NCBI RefSeq assembly: GCF_000260985.4
Contig: NC_017857.3
Coordinates: 1,736,001-1,800,000, forward strand
DNA: 64,000 nucleotides
Direction: 5' to 3'
Origin: Methylophaga nitratireducenticrescens
Lineage (GTDB): Bacteria > Pseudomonadota > Gammaproteobacteria > Nitrosococcales > Methylophagaceae
Below the pieces are notes generated by a model. It worked only from the letters and a program-made list of their open reading frames with translations, made no database searches and was not told where the DNA came from. Each line of letters begins with the position of its first letter. Position 1 is the first letter of the stretch. Position numbers and translations under genes: made by a program. Of this stretch, positions 8,708 to 18,711 are shown one piece after another.

Positions 8708-10321
8708 CTAGACTTTAAAGCGGCTCATCATTTGTTTCATGTTTTCAGAAAAACGTCTGATTTCCTGCGCTAACTCTTCACCTGTTTCAGCTACCTCACT
8801 GGCAGATTCTGTCTGCTGGTTTAGACCGTGCAGATTTTTACTGATTTCTTCAGCGACACAGGTTTGCTCTTCAGTCGCCTGAGCGGTTTGGGTTGCCATA
8901 TCATTTACCCGGTTAGAGGACTGCTGAATTTCGTGGAAAACTGTATCGGCTTCAACAAAGGTATTCGCTGTTTCATCAGCATTTACCTTACCTTCAGAAA
9001 TAGCCTTCGCGGAAGCACTGACAGACAATTGTAATTTCTGAATAATTTCATCTATATCATTGGTGCTCTGCTGTGTACGGGTTGCCAGAGTTCTGACCTC
9101 ATCTGCCACGACAGCAAAGCCTCGACCGTGTTCACCTGCCCGAGCGGCTTCAATGGCAGCATTCAGTGCCAGCAAATTAGTTTGTTCGGCCACGCCACGA
9201 ATAACTTCCAAAACAGTAACGATATTATTTGAGTTGGTTTCAAGCTCCTGAGAGGAGTTCAATACCAAATCCATATTACGGATCAACGCAGCGATTTTTT
9301 CATTCGAGGTTCTGACAACCGCCATACCACGATCAGCCAAACCAGCAGTTTGATCTGCCTCAGAAGCTGAATTGGTTGCAACCTGAGCCATTTCTTTGTT
9401 GGCCAGTGTCATTTCATGAACAGCACTCACAATGGATTCTGTCGATAAATTAAGTTTATCGTTAATTTCTTTGGTATGAACTGACGCATCTGACAGACTG
9501 GCAGTGAGATTGCCGAGGTTCGCAACCTGGGACAGAATATTTTTAATCAGATCCTGCAGGTTGGAGACAAAAACATTAAACGCCTGAGCCAGATTACCGA
9601 ATTCATCTTTAGACGACACATCTATTCTAGCAGTGAGATCACCATCACCCGAGGCAATTTCATTAATTCTTTTTACCAAATAATTAATATCGTTAGTCAA
9701 TTTTTTGGGTATCAGATAGCTGAACGTTAAGGCAATCAGTAAGACAATAGCAACAGCTATAAAAGTGATCGTCATTTTTGTTTTTATATCAGCTTCCAAT
9801 TTTTGTTCGATAGCTTCGAACCCACTAATCACTGCCTCACCTGATTTATCGAGAATATCTCGTAACTCAGCAAACCTTTGTTCTTCTGTTTCTTCAAGAG
9901 CGTTGAGTGACTGGCGATTATTAAAGCCTTCAATAAGGGCATCGGAGGAAGCAACCCAGTTGCGGTAAGCTTGATCGAATATAGTGGGATCACCGGCTAC
10001 TTCGGGGAAATCTTGCAGATATTCTCGGTAATCAGCATAGCGTGCTGAGACTTGTTGAATATTTTCCTGGCGATCAGTTTCCTGTTGGGTACTGTCCGAC
10101 CCTCCGGAAAGAATATTAAGTTGAGCAAGTTTAGCTTGATACAAGTCACGATCGGCATTGAGAATGACTTCACTTGCGGGCATAAAACTACGCGCTTGTA
10201 TTTCAATCAGTCGATCTTGTAGGGACATCATCCACCAAAACATCGAGATGACAATAATAATCGTTAACCCCATAACCATTACGGGTAAAGAGCTTTTGGT
10301 GCGAATACTGTGGATGTTCAT
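8708..10321 (-). CDS. Methyl-accepting chemotaxis protein
   Basis: A 537-residue transmembrane chemoreceptor: helix at about 12-32, a helical periplasmic sensor (four-helix-bundle type, residues about 35-185), second helix about 186-206, HAMP to about 260, then the signalling domain with the hairpin tip [20 protein letters not shown] and [14 protein letters not shown]. It passes ligand binding to CheA/CheW. No che genes are nearby. The C-terminus lacks a CheR-docking pentapeptide. Confidence 0.96.
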   Translation of the reverse strand: MNIHSIRTKSSLPVMVMGLTIIIVISMFWWMMSLQDRLIEIQARSFMPASEVILNADRDLYQAKLAQLNILSGGSDSTQQETDRQENIQQVSARYADYREYLQDFPEVAGDPTIFDQAYRNWVASSDALIEGFNNRQSLNALEETEEQRFAELRDILDKSGEAVISGFEAIEQKLEADIKTKMTITFIAVAIVLLIALTFSYLIPKKLTNDINYLVKRINEIASGDGDLTARIDVSSKDEFGNLAQAFNVFVSNLQDLIKNILSQVANLGNLTASLSDASVHTKEINDKLNLSTESIVSAVHEMTLANKEMAQVATNSASEADQTAGLADRGMAVVRTSNEKIAALIRNMDLVLNSSQELETNSNNIVTVLEVIRGVAEQTNLLALNAAIEAARAGEHGRGFAVVADEVRTLATRTQQSTNDIDEIIQKLQLSVSASAKAISEGKVNADETANTFVEADTVFHEIQQSSNRVNDMATQTAQATEEQTCVAEEISKNLHGLNQQTESASEVAETGEELAQEIRRFSENMKQMMSRFKV

Positions 10322-10764
10322 ATAATGTCCTCAAAAACCGCAATGTCAAATATCTGTCAGCTATACGCGACAGTTATTCCGGCAAGGTTGATTTACAGCA
10401 ATGTTGTCGACAAATTAATCCAAATCTTTAGAAAATATTATCAACCAGTCTATTTTTTTCTTTTACTTCTGGGATTATTTTTTTGTCACCTGACAAAGCA
10501 GAAATAATGATGTGTTGTTTTTCTACATAAATCACTTGCAGCAGTGGGACGGATAAAACCAGCATCATGGGAGTTGGCTGAAAGGCATCACTTTGCTTTG
10601 CGCTTCGATTATCAATGGGGGTATATCTTTCATCGTAACCATTGTTGCAAGCGATGCCATGTTCAACAGATCCTAACGCCGCATAATTATGGGGGGAAAG
10701 GGGATAAAAATTTCTAGGCTGTTGAGGACTATAATATGACGCATTTCTAGACATAATGTAGTTA
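10322..10764. other. Gene-poor stretch left of the IS element
   Basis: 443 bases with no convincing gene. The first 100 bases must carry the promoter of the leftward MCP. The rest holds one doubtful leftward open frame (10428-10754) whose start lies five bases from the IS target duplication. Confidence 0.5.
10428..10754 (-). CDS. Doubtful hypothetical protein next to IS insertion
   Basis: A 108-codon open frame. The product has no recognisable domain; the middle has GIACNNGYDERYTPIDNRSAK and a short hydrophobic stretch. There is no Shine-Dalgarno sequence, and the start is only five bases from the insertion point of the IS982 element, so any original promoter would have been separated from it. 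It may be a silenced gene, a fragment or a chance frame. Confidence 0.25.
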   Translation of the reverse strand: MSRNASYYSPQQPRNFYPLSPHNYAALGSVEHGIACNNGYDERYTPIDNRSAKQSDAFQPTPMMLVLSVPLLQVIYVEKQHIIISALSGDKKIIPEVKEKNRLVDNIF

Positions 10765-11741
10765 ACCTGAGCTGCGCATAAGAAAAGAGGAACTAAAAGC
10801 CTGAGCCACGATCGAATCGTTTGACCAAAAACGAGAAACGAAAGGGCTCAAGTATGTACAATTTAGAGAAAATGTATTGCGAAGTCGATGATTTTTGCCA
10901 AAGATTTATCCCGGCCTGGCAACACCAGCAGATAGCAGCCGGAGATAAATGCCGGAACAAGCCTGGCAAGTTGTCGGAAAGTGAAGTCATCACTATTCTG
11001 ATTTTATTTCACCAGCTCCGCTTCAGAGACTTCAAGACCTTTTATACACACTATGCCCGGAAGCACTTGAAGCAAGCTTTCCCCCAACTGGTTAGCTATA
11101 CCCGCATGTTGAAACTGCTGCAAAGTGTGCTGGTTCCCCTGTGTGCCTTTATGACACAACGTTACGGCAAACCAACCGGCATCGCCTTTGTTGATTCAAC
11201 CAAACTGGCGGTATGCCACAACATTCGCATTCCTCGAAACCGTGTCTTTAGCGGTGTTGCAGAGCGAGGCAAGGGCACCATGGGCTGGTTTTATGGCTTC
11301 AAGCTACACCTGTTAGTGAACGAACAAGGTGAAATACTTTCAGTAAAAATCACAACGGCCAATATTGATGACCGCAAGCCCATACCGGACATGGTCAAAC
11401 AGCTATGGGGCACCTTGTATGGCGATAAAGGTTATCTGTCTCAAACACTTAAAGAGTCATTAGCCGAACAAGGCATTAAGCTGGTCACCGGCATTCGCAA
11501 GAATATGAAACCGCAACTGATGACGTTATGGGACCGGTTGATGTTGAGAAAACGCTATGTGATTGAAACAATATTTGACCAATTGAAGAATATTTCTCAA
11601 ATCGAACACTCACGGCACCGCAGCCCTGTCAGCTTTATGGTCCACCTCATGGCTGGATTGGTGGCTTATACCTTCCAACCCAAGAAGCCTTCTATCAAGT
11701 TGAACAGGAATGAAAAGGGCGCGCTTATGCAGATCTGAGGT
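10765..11741 (+). mobile_element. Complete IS982-family insertion sequence (977 bp)
   Basis: Terminal inverted repeats ACCTGAGCTGCGCATAAG (10765-10782) and, as reverse complement of 11724-11741, ACCTCAGATCTGCATAAG match at 14 of 18 positions. Between them lies one intact transposase gene. The size of about 1 kb is normal for IS982. Flanking TAGTTA copies complete the element. Confidence 0.88.
10854..11738 (+). CDS. IS982-family DDE transposase
   Basis: 294 residues from ATG 10854 (MYNLEKMYCEVDDFCQ). The family order is visible: N-terminal SESEVITILILFHQ, then the catalytic D in IAFVDSTKLAVC, the second D in YGDKGYLSQ, and the E in RYVIETIFDQLK. A longer frame begins at 10821, but AAAGGG lies before the ATG at 10854 and family members start here. 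The frame is uninterrupted, so the element may be active. The stop overlaps the right inverted repeat. Confidence 0.93.
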   Translation: MYNLEKMYCEVDDFCQRFIPAWQHQQIAAGDKCRNKPGKLSESEVITILILFHQLRFRDFKTFYTHYARKHLKQAFPQLVSYTRMLKLLQSVLVPLCAFMTQRYGKPTGIAFVDSTKLAVCHNIRIPRNRVFSGVAERGKGTMGWFYGFKLHLLVNEQGEILSVKITTANIDDRKPIPDMVKQLWGTLYGDKGYLSQTLKESLAEQGIKLVTGIRKNMKPQLMTLWDRLMLRKRYVIETIFDQLKNISQIEHSRHRSPVSFMVHLMAGLVAYTFQPKKPSIKLNRNEKGALMQI

Positions 11742-11884
11742 TAGTTATGTTTTTTGTCATACAGAACAATAGCAGACAGTAGTAAGCTCACAGGATTTAT
11801 TTATAGATGGCGATAATAAATATGTCACAACGTGGCAGAGGCCGTAGCGCTATAGAGCCATAAATCGTAAACGTGCGTTTTACA

Positions 11885-12247
11885 TTATTTAGATTTGGTT
11901 TTTTTACTTTTCTTTTTATCCGTTTTTTTAGTTTTACCGTCTTTGACCTTCGATTTTTTTGTCTTTTGTTTATCTTTATTGGTAGAAGCTTTTTTTTCAG
12001 TTTCTTTACTGATTTTAATTGGCTCCGGAAAACAATTCATACCGTTTGCACGGTATCTGCCCAGCCAATAACGAACCTGACCTACACTCAAAGCAGTCTT
12101 TTCAGCAGCTTCTTCTTGAGTTGCACCTTCAGATAAGAGCAATAAAGCCTTGGCTCTTTCGCTATTGACGGAAGCTTGTTCGCTGATTTTATTCAGCAGT
12201 TTTTGGGACTTTTTCTTTAAATCCAACAATGCTATCGAGTCGTTCAT
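11885..12247 (-). CDS. Small HTH protein with lysine-rich tail
   Basis: A 120-residue protein. Residues about 28-70 form a helix-turn-helix of the kind seen in transposase/resolvase N-termini (AKALLLLSEGATQEEAAEKTALSVGQVRYWLGRY). From about residue 82 to the end the chain is almost only K, S, T, D and N, giving a very basic tail like those of AlgP or eukaryotic H1. AAGGATC precedes the ATG. It probably binds DNA; whether it is a nucleoid protein or a domesticated transposase domain is open. The nearby IS982 is not obviously related. Confidence 0.75.
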   Translation of the reverse strand: MNDSIALLDLKKKSQKLLNKISEQASVNSERAKALLLLSEGATQEEAAEKTALSVGQVRYWLGRYRANGMNCFPEPIKISKETEKKASTNKDKQKTKKSKVKDGKTKKTDKKKSKKTKSK

Positions 12248-12336
12248 GTGAGATCCTTAAACAAAAAATAATTCAAAAGCATATCGACAAATTTTTTAAC
12301 TATACTGCAACCATATTTCTAAATTGTGACAATATA

Positions 12337-12864
12337 CTATTGTGTTAATTGTTTCATCGTTTCTTGCAATTGTTTGTCAAATTCAGCGTGAATAACTTTC
12401 CCGCTCTCAGTATCAAAATTATCGAAAAAAGAGGGAAGTGACATATTACCTTTTATTTCCGCAGCAAAGCGGGGCATTGAATTGAGTGCAATTTCCATTA
12501 CTGTGGCACCGCCTCGTTCACCGGGAGAGGTTGATAACAGAACAGTTGGTTTTTTCTGAAAGACTTTTTGTTCGATTCGTGTACACCAGTCAAACAGGTT
12601 TTTCCATGCCGCTGAATAGTTGCCATTATGTTCTGCAAGAGAAATAACTAAGGCATCGGCATTGCCCAGTTTATTCAGAAAGGCTTGAGCCAATGCGGGC
12701 TGACCAATTTCTTTTTCAATATCAACGCTAAACAGTGGGAGTTCATAATCATTCAGATCCAGCACTTCTACATCAGCATTCTCAAGCAGACTCGCTGCAT
12801 AAGTAACTAATTGCTTATTGATAGATTGTTGACTATTGCTGGTTGCAAAAGCGATGACTTTCAT
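12337..12864 (-). CDS. NADPH-dependent FMN reductase family protein
   Basis: 175 residues from the ATG at 12864, where GGAG lies upstream and the typical N-terminus MKVIAFATSNSQQSINKQL begins; the frame could extend to 12891 without a ribosome site. It has a flavodoxin-like fold with the phosphate-binding loop near residue 10 and the SLAEHNGNYSAAWKNLFDW region that contacts the flavin. These proteins reduce flavins or quinones with NAD(P)H. The exact substrate is unknown. Confidence 0.88.
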   Translation of the reverse strand: MKVIAFATSNSQQSINKQLVTYAASLLENADVEVLDLNDYELPLFSVDIEKEIGQPALAQAFLNKLGNADALVISLAEHNGNYSAAWKNLFDWCTRIEQKVFQKKPTVLLSTSPGERGGATVMEIALNSMPRFAAEIKGNMSLPSFFDNFDTESGKVIHAEFDKQLQETMKQLTQ

Positions 12865-12937
12865 AAAATCTCCAGTGTTATGAGTACTCAATGTCTAATG
12901 ACAGATAGCTTGGCGAAAAGTTGTGAGAACTGTAAAA

Positions 12938-12964
12938 GTAAAAAAGGCATCCGAAGATGCCTTT
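12938..12964 (-). terminator. Terminator of the cupin gene
   Basis: AAAGGCATC and GATGCCTTT (nine pairs, tetraloop) at 12943-12964, followed on the minus strand by a T-rich tract. It lies just after the stop of the cupin gene. Confidence 0.8.
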
Positions 12965-12972
12965 AAGTATTA

Positions 12973-13248
12973 CTAATCGTAGCTGTAATGCTTTTTCAGC
13001 TGTTTGGTCACTTGCCACATGCTTTTTAAGCCTGTTGGGAAAATTGCATAATCACCAGGAACGATTGTGACTGGTTGGCCACCATCTGGTGTGACAACAA
13101 TTTCACCTTCAAGAATGTAAGCTTTTTCGGTTTCATCAAAATCCAAACGGAATTCGGTTACTGGACAATCCCAAATTTCCCAACCGGACACGCCCAGTTC
13201 CTGCAAGCGGGCTTCAGAAGGGTTTTTTTCAATAATAATCTCTGGCAT
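12973..13248 (-). CDS. Small cupin (DUF861/Cupin_3 type)
   Basis: 91 residues from the ATG at 13248, preceded by AGGA; the nine extra upstream codons lack a ribosome site. The sequence WEIWDCPVTEFRLDFDETEK, then AYILEGEIVVTPDGG and PGDYAIFP is characteristic of the one-domain Cupin_3 family related to ureidoglycine aminohydrolase cupins. The Glu in the motif is retained but histidine ligands are few, so catalysis is uncertain. It is a single gene with its own terminator. Confidence 0.87.
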   Translation of the reverse strand: MPEIIIEKNPSEARLQELGVSGWEIWDCPVTEFRLDFDETEKAYILEGEIVVTPDGGQPVTIVPGDYAIFPTGLKSMWQVTKQLKKHYSYD

Positions 13249-13514
13249 AAAAATCCTGAATTTAAAAAGGGTCAATCATGGCCCGTCATGCGACATAACC
13301 ATTGCTTTTTTTGTCGACCATGCGCGATAACACAGCGACATGTCAGTATTTGACCGGCAAATAATAGCAAAACTGAGGGGAATACGTTGAACTGGATGTT
13401 TCCGACATAAAAATATATGTGTCATTTGTATCTAAATGACAACGATTTGTATTTACATTAAGCTGGTCGATGCGTAGCATATGATTTTTTCTTTTTCTTC
13501 ACCGGAGAAAGTTC

Positions 13515-15698
13515 ATGCGAATTAAACTATCGCCGCTTGCGATATCTATCAGCTTAGCCTTGTTAGCTTCACACGCAGTATCTGCTGCCGAAACCGAAAC
13601 TGATTCAGCAGAATTGGAATCGATTACAGTCACGGCCAGTGCGGATGCGTCTGCTGAAGGTTTATCTCCCAAATTTGCAGGTGGCCAAGTTGCTGAAGGT
13701 GGACGTGCGGGCATTCTGGGTACAAAAGATAATCTCGACACTCCATTTAGTATAACCAGCTATACCAATGAGTTTATTCAGGATCGACAGGCGCGAAGTG
13801 TCGGTGAGGTTCTGCAAAATGATCCCACCGTTCGGGTGGCGAGAGGTTTTGGCAATTTTCAGGAATCTTATTTTATCCGTGGCTTTATCCTGAATTCTGA
13901 TGATATCGCTTACAACGGACTATATTCATTACTCCCTAGACAATATATTGCAACCGAACTGTTTGAGCGAGTAGAAGTGTTGCGAGGTGCTTCCTCATTC
14001 TTAACCGGCGCTAATCCAAACGGAGGAGGCATTGGTGGGGCTATCAATCTATTACCAAAACGTGCACCAAATTATGATTTGAATCGCGTTACGGTTGGGT
14101 TTGATAGTGGCAGTCAAGCGAATGTTTCTGCTGATGTTGCCAGACGGTTTGGTGAAAATGATGAATTTGGTGTACGGGTAAATGCGGCCCATCGAAATGG
14201 GGGAACATCAGTCGACGATGAAGAATCAGAACTGAATTTATTTAATGTTGGTTTAGATTGGCAGGGAGATAGATTACGTCTTTCAGCAGATATGGGATAT
14301 CAGAATCATCAATTAGATGAAACGAGAACAAATGTTACTGTTTCTGGACTTTCAGATATACCCTCGGCACCGGACGCAAGCGATAACTGGGCTCAACCAT
14401 GGTCATATTCAAATGAAAAAAATTATTTTGGTACATTCCGAGCCGAGTACGACCTTAATGATAATGTAACAGCTTGGGCTGCCTATGGCATGCGTCGTAG
14501 TGATGAAGCAAACTCATTAGCAAATATTGAAATCACTGATGCTGAGAGTGGAGACGGTTTAATGGGTAGGTTTGACAATACCCGAGAAGATCGTGTTGAT
14601 ACAGGTGAATTTGGATTTAGTGGGAATTTTAATACTGGGTCGATTGGTCATGACTGGGTAGTTGCTTATTCTTACTTTCAGCTAGAAAAGAAAAATGCAT
14701 ACATAGGTGAGTTTGGTGATGGGGAATTTGCTACTAATCTTTATAATCCACAATATATTGACCAGCCAGCATTCCTTTTTGGTAATGGGACTTTTTCAGG
14801 AAATGAACTTGATTCCCCCTCGTTAAATGCTAGAACTAAATTTAACAGTTTTGCTATTGGCGATACTTTATCCTTTTTTAATGACCAAATATTGCTGACG
14901 CTAGGGGCAAGACATCAATCTATTAAAGTTGAGGACTATGCATACAACACAAGTGAACGAACTTTTTATGAAGAAAGCGAAATTACTCCTTCAGTTGGCA
15001 TTGTTTTTAAACTGACAAATCAAGTCTCTTTATATTCTAACTACATTGAAAGTTTAAGACAGGGTGAGTCTGTCGATACGGGCTTGGGGTATCTGGAATC
15101 TTTGGAACCTTACGTTGCTGAGCAATATGAAGTTGGTTTGAAATATCAAACAGATACGCTTGGACTTGGACTGGCTTACTTCACTACCGATAAACCTCGC
15201 GCCATTAATAATAACGGCGTTGTAGAGCAGTCTGGTGAAGATCAACATCAAGGTGTTGAATTAACCATGTACGGTATGGCAACTGATGATGTGAAATTAT
15301 TAGGTGGTGTTACTTGGCTGGATGCCGAACAGAAAGATACAGGTGATGAGACTTTTGATGGTAATCGGGTAATTGGTGTTGCTGAATGGCAAGCCACTAT
15401 TGGAGCTGAGTGGGAAATACCTACAGTTGCTGGTTTAGCCGTGGATAGCCGAGTGAATTATACCGGCTCACGTTACGCTGATGCGGCGAATACGCTGAAA
15501 GTCGATGATTGGACTACCGTGGATATTGGGGCACGTTATTTGTTGCAGTTAGGCAATCAGGATTTAACATTACGTGCACGCGTAAACAATTTGTTCGATC
15601 GTGATTATTGGGCATCGGTAGGTGGCTATGAAGGGCAAGGATACTTGGTTCTAGGTGCTCCTCGTACCGTCACATTAAGTGCAACGATGGATTTCTAA
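13515..15698 (+). CDS. TonB-dependent siderophore receptor
   Basis: A complete 727-residue receptor: signal peptide to about residue 24 (cleavage after AVSA), TonB box region, plug domain with LDTPFSITSYT, VRVARGFGNFQESYFIRGF and VEVLRGASSFLTGANPNGGG, then a 22-strand barrel ending RTVTLSATMDF with the terminal Phe required for outer-membrane insertion. The plug resembles FhuE/FpvA-like hydroxamate siderophore receptors. GGAG precedes the start. Only a weak Fur-like match (10 of 19, 13432-13450) is visible upstream. It is the second receptor of the window and stands alone. Confidence 0.95.
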   Translation: MRIKLSPLAISISLALLASHAVSAAETETDSAELESITVTASADASAEGLSPKFAGGQVAEGGRAGILGTKDNLDTPFSITSYTNEFIQDRQARSVGEVLQNDPTVRVARGFGNFQESYFIRGFILNSDDIAYNGLYSLLPRQYIATELFERVEVLRGASSFLTGANPNGGGIGGAINLLPKRAPNYDLNRVTVGFDSGSQANVSADVARRFGENDEFGVRVNAAHRNGGTSVDDEESELNLFNVGLDWQGDRLRLSADMGYQNHQLDETRTNVTVSGLSDIPSAPDASDNWAQPWSYSNEKNYFGTFRAEYDLNDNVTAWAAYGMRRSDEANSLANIEITDAESGDGLMGRFDNTREDRVDTGEFGFSGNFNTGSIGHDWVVAYSYFQLEKKNAYIGEFGDGEFATNLYNPQYIDQPAFLFGNGTFSGNELDSPSLNARTKFNSFAIGDTLSFFNDQILLTLGARHQSIKVEDYAYNTSERTFYEESEITPSVGIVFKLTNQVSLYSNYIESLRQGESVDTGLGYLESLEPYVAEQYEVGLKYQTDTLGLGLAYFTTDKPRAINNNGVVEQSGEDQHQGVELTMYGMATDDVKLLGGVTWLDAEQKDTGDETFDGNRVIGVAEWQATIGAEWEIPTVAGLAVDSRVNYTGSRYADAANTLKVDDWTTVDIGARYLLQLGNQDLTLRARVNNLFDRDYWASVGGYEGQGYLVLGAPRTVTLSATMDF

Positions 15699-15719
15699 AC
15701 ACAATTAATCAGTTCGAAA

Positions 15720-15752
15720 CGGCTTGCAGTAATAACTGCAAGCCGTTTTTTA
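15720..15752 (+). terminator. Terminator of the siderophore receptor gene
   Basis: CGGCTTGCAGT and ACTGCAAGCCG form an 11-pair stem with a four-base loop, followed by six T. It begins about 20 bases after the receptor stop. Confidence 0.9.
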
Positions 15753-15762
15753 TGCGTGTTAA

Positions 15763-17445
15763 TTACACATTCACCCGCTGATACTCACGATAACGTGGCA
15801 GCCAGAAGTTATCTTCAATCGCCTGTAATAAAGCACTATCGGTAATTTCTGGGGCAAGTTGTTTTTGCTGAGCCAGTTTGGCTACGGCGAAGGCAATCTT
15901 TTTACTCAGATCTGCTGTATCTGTTAACGGAGGGAGAAGTTCCTGGTGACCACTGGTAGCGAGTGGCGATGCCGCAGCCAGCACTTCACTGGCAGTCATC
16001 AACATATCATCGGTAATTCGTTCTATTCCGGCAGCAACGACGGCAAGGCCGAGACCCGGGAATATATAACTGTTATTGCATTGGGCAATAGGATAAATCT
16101 TGCCTTTATAAGCAACAGGCATAAAAGGGCTGCCAGTCGCAATAAGCGCATTGCCATCGGTCCATTCAATAAGCTGTTGGGGTTGGGCTTCAATTTGTTT
16201 GGAAGGATTACTTAATGGAAAAATAATCGGTTTTGGACAATGTGAATACATGGTTTTGATGATGTTTTCTGTAAATATGCCGGTCTGTCCGGACACACCA
16301 ATTAATACCGTGGGATGTGCATGATCAATTACTTCAGCCAAGTTGGCATTAATGCCTGAAATATTCCAGGTAGCACACACCAGATCCAGCTGAGCCAGTT
16401 TTTGTTGAAAATCCGGCAGGCCAGGTAATGATTGGGTCAACAGTCCCGGCCGATCAATCATAAAAATTCGCTGGCGGGCATCCCCTTCGCTAGTGCCTTC
16501 AGTCATCATCTGAGCCACAATTTGTTCGGCTATGCCACAGCCTGCTGAACCGGCTCCAACAAATACAATCGTTTGCTCGGATAGCGTTTGTTGTTTGGCA
16601 CGACAGGCGGCCAACAGTGATCCAACAGTCACCGCGGCGGTTCCTTGAATATCGTCATTGAAACAGCAAAGTTCATCACGATATCGAGTTAATAATGGCA
16701 AGGCTTTGCGTTGCTCAAAATCTTCAAACTGTAACAGCGCATTTGGCCAGCGTTTTTTGATAGCTGCAATGAACAGTTCCATAAATTCATCATATTGCTG
16801 AGCATCAATACGTGGATGTTGCCAACCGATATATTGAGGGCTATCCAATAAATGCGGATTATCAGTGCCGACATCCAGCATGATGGGCAGGGTATAGGCC
16901 GGGCTGATTCCACCACAAACGGTGTACAAAGAAAGCTTTCCAATCGGAATCCCCATCCCGCCAACACCTTGATCACCCAAGCCAAGAATCCGGCTGCCAT
17001 CAGTAACTACAATGACTTTTACATTGCGTTTGGTAGCATTGAGCAGGATTTCATCAATCTGGTGACGATCAGGATAGGAAATAAACAGGCCACGTGCCCG
17101 ACGATAGATTTGCGAAAAACGTTCACACGCATCACCTACCGTGGGCGTGTAGATTATCGGCATCATTTCCTGCAGATGCTGTTCCAGCAGGAAGTAAAAC
17201 AGCGTTTCGTTATTGTCCTGAATAGTACGCAGATAAATATGCTTGTTAATCGGCTCGACAAAACTGGAATATTGCTGATAGGCACGTTCAGCCTGCTGTT
17301 CAATCGTTTCAAATCGTTGGGGTATCAAGCCTTTTAAGTTAAATTGTTGCCGTTCTGCTTCACTGAATGCTGTGCCTTTATTAAGAAGGGATGTTGCGAG
17401 GAGGATAGGACCAGCATAGTTGATATAAATAGGTTTTGACGGCAT
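15763..17445 (-). CDS. maeA: NAD-dependent malic enzyme
   Basis: A 560-residue protein close to E. coli MaeA in length and sequence: N-terminal [16 protein letters not shown] and [10 protein letters not shown] (catalytic Tyr), [32 protein letters not shown]-type metal/malate site ([15 protein letters not shown]) and Rossmann [12 protein letters not shown]. It oxidatively decarboxylates malate to pyruvate with NAD. It is monocistronic, convergent with the receptor. In a methylotroph it would connect C4 acids with pyruvate. Confidence 0.96.
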   Translation of the reverse strand: MPSKPIYINYAGPILLATSLLNKGTAFSEAERQQFNLKGLIPQRFETIEQQAERAYQQYSSFVEPINKHIYLRTIQDNNETLFYFLLEQHLQEMMPIIYTPTVGDACERFSQIYRRARGLFISYPDRHQIDEILLNATKRNVKVIVVTDGSRILGLGDQGVGGMGIPIGKLSLYTVCGGISPAYTLPIMLDVGTDNPHLLDSPQYIGWQHPRIDAQQYDEFMELFIAAIKKRWPNALLQFEDFEQRKALPLLTRYRDELCCFNDDIQGTAAVTVGSLLAACRAKQQTLSEQTIVFVGAGSAGCGIAEQIVAQMMTEGTSEGDARQRIFMIDRPGLLTQSLPGLPDFQQKLAQLDLVCATWNISGINANLAEVIDHAHPTVLIGVSGQTGIFTENIIKTMYSHCPKPIIFPLSNPSKQIEAQPQQLIEWTDGNALIATGSPFMPVAYKGKIYPIAQCNNSYIFPGLGLAVVAAGIERITDDMLMTASEVLAAASPLATSGHQELLPPLTDTADLSKKIAFAVAKLAQQKQLAPEITDSALLQAIEDNFWLPRYREYQRVNV

Positions 17446-17677
17446 TGCAATAACATTCCTGAAAGATGTTTGATGGTCAGTATAAACATCTGAGACAGGG
17501 AAAATTCAACTGTTCTTGCTTAGTAATGCCATGTTGCTGGTGCAAACTCACCCCAAAATTCGTGAATAAATAGATGTTTTTTGATTTTTATGAAACACAC
17601 CGGTTGACGAACTGTACCTTAAGGTCGCATATTGTCCCGAATTCATTAAAACCAGTGGCTGTGGTATGAGGAAAGTT

Positions 17678-18016
17678 ATGCAATTATCAACCCTTCTAGT
17701 GCCAATGACGGCGCTACTATTTTCTGGCAGTGTATTTGCAGGCAGTGCTTCATCACATGAAGAAAGCATGGCATGTGGTGCTAACAATATAACTATCGGT
17801 ATGAGCACGGACGATATTAAAGCTATCTGTGGTCAATTCTGGGAACCTGCCTTTATCAGCAAACATACCCGCCCAGTCTTAAGAAAAGTGGCGGATTCCG
17901 ACGAAGAAAATGATTATTTCGAAAAATGGTTATATCGCGTAGTGGAACATCAGGAAACACATGTGGTAATTAAAAACGGTCAGATTGTGAAAATTTTTAA
18001 TACGCCTCAGCCTTAA
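17678..18016 (+). CDS. Small secreted protein, DUF2845/OmlA-like
   Basis: 112 residues from the ATG at 17678, which has GAGGAAAG upstream; an in-frame ATG at 17666 lacks one. A signal peptide ends near VFA-GSAS. The mature part (MACGANNITIGMSTDDIKAICG followed by a beta-rich half ending HVVIKNGQIVKIF) looks like the DUF2845 or SmpA/OmlA-type fold, in which a Cys pair is common. It is followed by its own terminator. Function unknown. Confidence 0.75.
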   Translation: MQLSTLLVPMTALLFSGSVFAGSASSHEESMACGANNITIGMSTDDIKAICGQFWEPAFISKHTRPVLRKVADSDEENDYFEKWLYRVVEHQETHVVIKNGQIVKIFNTPQP

Positions 18017-18044
18017 ATGACCTAACACAATTAATTAATAAAAG

Positions 18045-18070
18045 ACGGCCGTTTCAGGCCGTTTTTTTTT
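18045..18070 (+). terminator. Terminator after the small secreted protein
   Basis: ACGGCC-GTTTCA-GGCCGT hairpin followed by nine T, 28 bases after the stop. Confidence 0.88.
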
Positions 18071-18154
18071 GACAATCTTAAATATTTATCAGGTAGTGGA
18101 TTTTAATGTTTTATCGAGAGTCATAAGTGACATACACAAATCAAAGAGCTGCCG

Positions 18155-18460
18155 ATGAAAACACACATTATTCTGGCTTTGCCCATCCTGGCACTTTTTA
18201 GCTTGCCGCTTCATGCCGATGAGACTACAGATAATAAACAGTGTGAGCTTATTGCCAATCTCACAGGCGATTATTACCATCACAAACAAGCTGGAAAATC
18301 CAAACAGGAAGTTCTGCAAACGATGCGCCCGGAATTTGCAAATGATGAGTTCTTGCGGGTAGTAGATCTGGCGATCAATCTTGCTTACACCTTCCCGGAT
18401 GAGTTAGCCGAAGAAAAAGTGGAACAACAGGTTTTCCAAGGGTGTGAACAACATCAATAA
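18155..18460 (+). CDS. Small periplasmic protein of unknown function
   Basis: A 101-residue protein with a clear signal peptide (MKTHIILALPILALFSLPLHA) and an 80-residue, mostly helical mature part containing two Cys (KQCELIANLTG near the start and VFQGCEQHQ at the end) that could pair. No known domain was recognised. It lies alone between two terminated units. Confidence 0.7.
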   Translation: MKTHIILALPILALFSLPLHADETTDNKQCELIANLTGDYYHHKQAGKSKQEVLQTMRPEFANDEFLRVVDLAINLAYTFPDELAEEKVEQQVFQGCEQHQ

Positions 18461-18481
18461 TTTTTCGGTGGCTAAATTCAT

Positions 18482-18495
18482 TTGATCTGCATCAA
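18482..18495. promoter_or_regulatory. FNR/ANR-type binding site
   Basis: TTGAT-CTGC-ATCAA is a perfect FNR consensus palindrome. A TATGCT -10-like hexamer at 18520-18525 would place the start of transcription near 18531, about 42-43 bases from the centre of the site, the spacing of class II FNR-activated promoters. The first gene downstream is the efflux operon at 18712. The sequence match is seen; regulation is inferred. Confidence 0.7.
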
Positions 18496-18711
18496 AAGCT
18501 GCTAAGTTAATTCATGTTCTATGCTTTAATTATGCTTGGCTGTTGTAAACTTAAATCAAACAGCCACATGCTTTAGGCGATTTATATAGGGTTTTGCAAC
18601 TCCATAATCTCCAATGCTTCCTCAAATAATCTGAAATGGCAATGCCGCTTTAAAAAACATTTCTGGCCGGTTGCGCCGATTTGGCAAATTTCTTTGTATA
18701 AGGGAAAACGG

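Larger units (their letters stand above)
10759..11747. repeat. 6-bp target-site duplication TAGTTA flanking the IS
   Basis: TAGTTA occurs at 10759-10764 directly before the left end of the IS and at 11742-11747 directly after the right end. The copies are identical, which fits a fairly recent simple insertion. Confidence 0.75.

Noticed and set aside
11744-11884. Short frame MSQRGRGRSAIEP right of the IS
   Set aside because: Only 13 codons, no ribosome site and no known relative.
13432-13450. Possible Fur box before the second siderophore receptor
   Set aside because: Only about 10 of 19 positions match, not enough to call a site, although iron control of the gene is likely.
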